This document shows, in pieces, positions 62,180-64,000 of a stretch of DNA of 64,000 nt. Under the pieces are notes generated by a model. It made no database searches, had not been told where the DNA came from, and saw nothing but the letters and a program-made list of their open reading frames with translations. The stretch's first letter is position 1. Each line of letters begins with the position of its first letter. The DNA is from Polytrichum commune. Lineage: Eukaryota; Streptophyta; Polytrichopsida; Polytrichales; Polytrichaceae. The stretch is from positions 43,544,527-43,608,526 of the forward strand of contig OX485808.1 in the NCBI GenBank assembly GCA_950295325.1, written 5' to 3'. Both the position numbers and the translations under genes were made by a program.

Positions 62180-64000
62180 GTTCATGTTGTGCGAAGGGTT
62201 AGAGGTGCATGATGAGGGTGGTGTGGGGGTGTTATGTAAGTATCTTGGAGTGCACAAATGGAGGTCGTATGTGTTTGTATGCATCGATATGTGGTGGGGG
62301 TTGTTAGTGTCTTTACCAAGAATTTTCGACTATGCATGGATTTTCTACAAGATTTAGAGGATGGTGTGTGGCACACATACATTGCCTAAACTCAAATACA
62401 CACCTTGCATGTCTAATCATCGTTGTCATATGTGTTTTTATATATACCGTGTCTTTTAAATAGGTTAAGATAAGCATGAAGTCAACACCAATTTAAAATA
62501 TTTTCATACTTGTTGTGCATTGTCCAATATATCATGCATCCCATATAAACACACCTCCTAACCTCTATAGCTTAAGCATAGTGAAGTTCATATCATTGGT
62601 CGAAGATGAACACAAGTTCAAACTCAAAATTAAATCTATTGTCTTTTGGCATTTGAACGAGAAATGGGCATTCTAGGCAACCATTTTGGGCAGATATGGA
62701 CAAGGGCTTCACAAACACATCACCATGTGTCCAAGGTTGGGACATTCACACCATTTAAAAGAATAGAAGGGAGATAACAAGGTGTAAAGTGGCTTAAAAG
62801 TGCTCATACGTGTTGCGATCTAAAGGTGGGCTCCCATTGGTTGAGGCCATGAATCACGATCCATAGTATGTCAAAAGAAGTGCCAAATAGGTAGATGCCA
62901 CCAAAGTTTTGTACTCATATATATCTTGAGTGAAGAGCTTGCGTAAAGTTGTAGTGAGGTGACAACCAAGTTCAAAGTGACTTCACCTCCTTGATAGAAT
63001 TCGTAACCTTACGCTTGACAAATTTAGGGTTTAGGGAAATTGGAGTTATTACTATATTCCGAGAATTTGAATTTCAATTGGGGATTTCTTCATATATAAT
63101 TATTGGAAATTTCTATCATAGTATCATTTTCAATTCATTTAATTCTACTCTTAGATCGTGGTCAACAATCTCCTAGGGAGTCATAATTCAATTTTTGCAT
63201 CACATTTTAGACACTCCCCTTTGAACAATCACATACACCTCCCAAAATTGTTCAATGTTGGATTTAGAACGATCACTGCATTTTGTAGACATGGCCCAAA
63301 CTCATTGTAGACAACATTGGTAGTGCATTAGATTGGGAACGGTCTCCTCTCGTTAGTAGTTGTATATCAAAAACATTGTCGTTTCAACTTTCATGATTGG
63401 ATTTGGATTGCAAACTTATAATATGTCAAAGTGAAGATTCTCTACCCTTGTAACTGACCATATAGGTTCTCCCGATTATGTTAAGTATTGACTCATCTTA
63501 AACGGTGTTTAGATTAAAACACACAGTCCCATACCAACGCATTACATGTCTATTTTGGCGTACGTTCTTAGCAACAAGCATTCTCACCTACCATCCAAAA
63601 TGTATGTGTCTAATTAAGAAAAAATAACCATATTTGAAGCTCTCAAGCATGTATTTCATACTACACAGTGGATTCACTCTTTCAATCTCATTTGAAAGAA
63701 ATTAGACTACCTTCACCTCATGGACTTTCTTAACATTAGTTGAAACAATCATTGACACCTCCGCAAAATCATTGATGTTTATTGCACCTCAAATCATAGA
63801 CTTACGATTGATATTGGTTGGTGCTCACCAATTCCTAGATGTAACAAATTGTGCCACTTAAGCTCTTACGATATAGTTGAAAACAAGACAAATTGTGTGT
63901 TGGAGTGTCTCCTTTACGACGTCACTAGAATTATGTTTCTTTTCCTTACTCCAAAATGTAGTACTAAGGAGTCTCAAGCCTATCTCCCAATTAGATCAGT
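62180..64000. other. Gene-free window end
   Basis: The first few hundred bases may be the 5' continuation of the decayed LINE, but no motif is readable. The rest shows nothing recognisable. Confidence 0.45.

Overview
This is nuclear DNA of a land plant. It holds one intron-rich gene in a very repeat-rich, AT-rich setting. I recognise the gene as a CHD1-type chromatin remodeller (CHR5 in Arabidopsis). Its protein matches plant CHD1 almost block for block, with GT-AG introns, plant-style leader elements and telomere-like TTTAGGG pieces nearby. I cannot name the species. Nothing here distinguishes a fern, lycophyte, bryophyte or seed plant with certainty.

Layout. 1-19,000 is gene-free. It contains diverged tandem repeats (3.2-3.9 kb, 4.95-6.2 kb), a broken pogo/Tigger-like transposase (6.25-6.87 kb, minus), a 5'-truncated non-LTR retrotransposon (LINE, 7,175-9,255, minus) with a perfect 12-bp target-site duplication, several short inverted-repeat DNA elements (9.9-10.9, 11.2-12.1, 16.1-17.7 kb) and a complete SINE (18,315-18,678). 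About 19,050-36,112 is the CHD1 gene on the plus strand: a GC-rich promoter/leader, at least one 5'-UTR intron, 31 coding exons (21,057-35,472; about 1,872 codons) and a 3' UTR. 36.1-64 kb is again gene-free. It contains a GC-rich island (44.1-44.6 kb), a possible second pogo-like fragment, a 1.18-kb hAT-type element, a 118-bp CACTA-type mini-element, other inverted-repeat elements and a second, much more decayed LINE copy (60.9-62.1 kb, minus) split by a 410-bp hAT-type MITE.

The most interesting part is how the mobile elements fit together. The LINE's 3' end (about 140 bp, ending in TCTA repeats) is nearly the same as the 3' half of the SINE, whose 5' half is tRNA-like. Both carry a small stem-loop close to the 3' end that differs by a paired, compensating insertion. 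This looks like a SINE parasitising this LINE's reverse transcriptase. The LINE protein continues after its RNase H domain into a CCHC zinc motif and then a region with RPD...IEFT...KY...GWK signatures, which may be a PD-(D/E)XK-type nuclease. Both LINE copies keep this layout. Several insertions can be proved from the window itself because unoccupied copies of their target repeats are present elsewhere in it.
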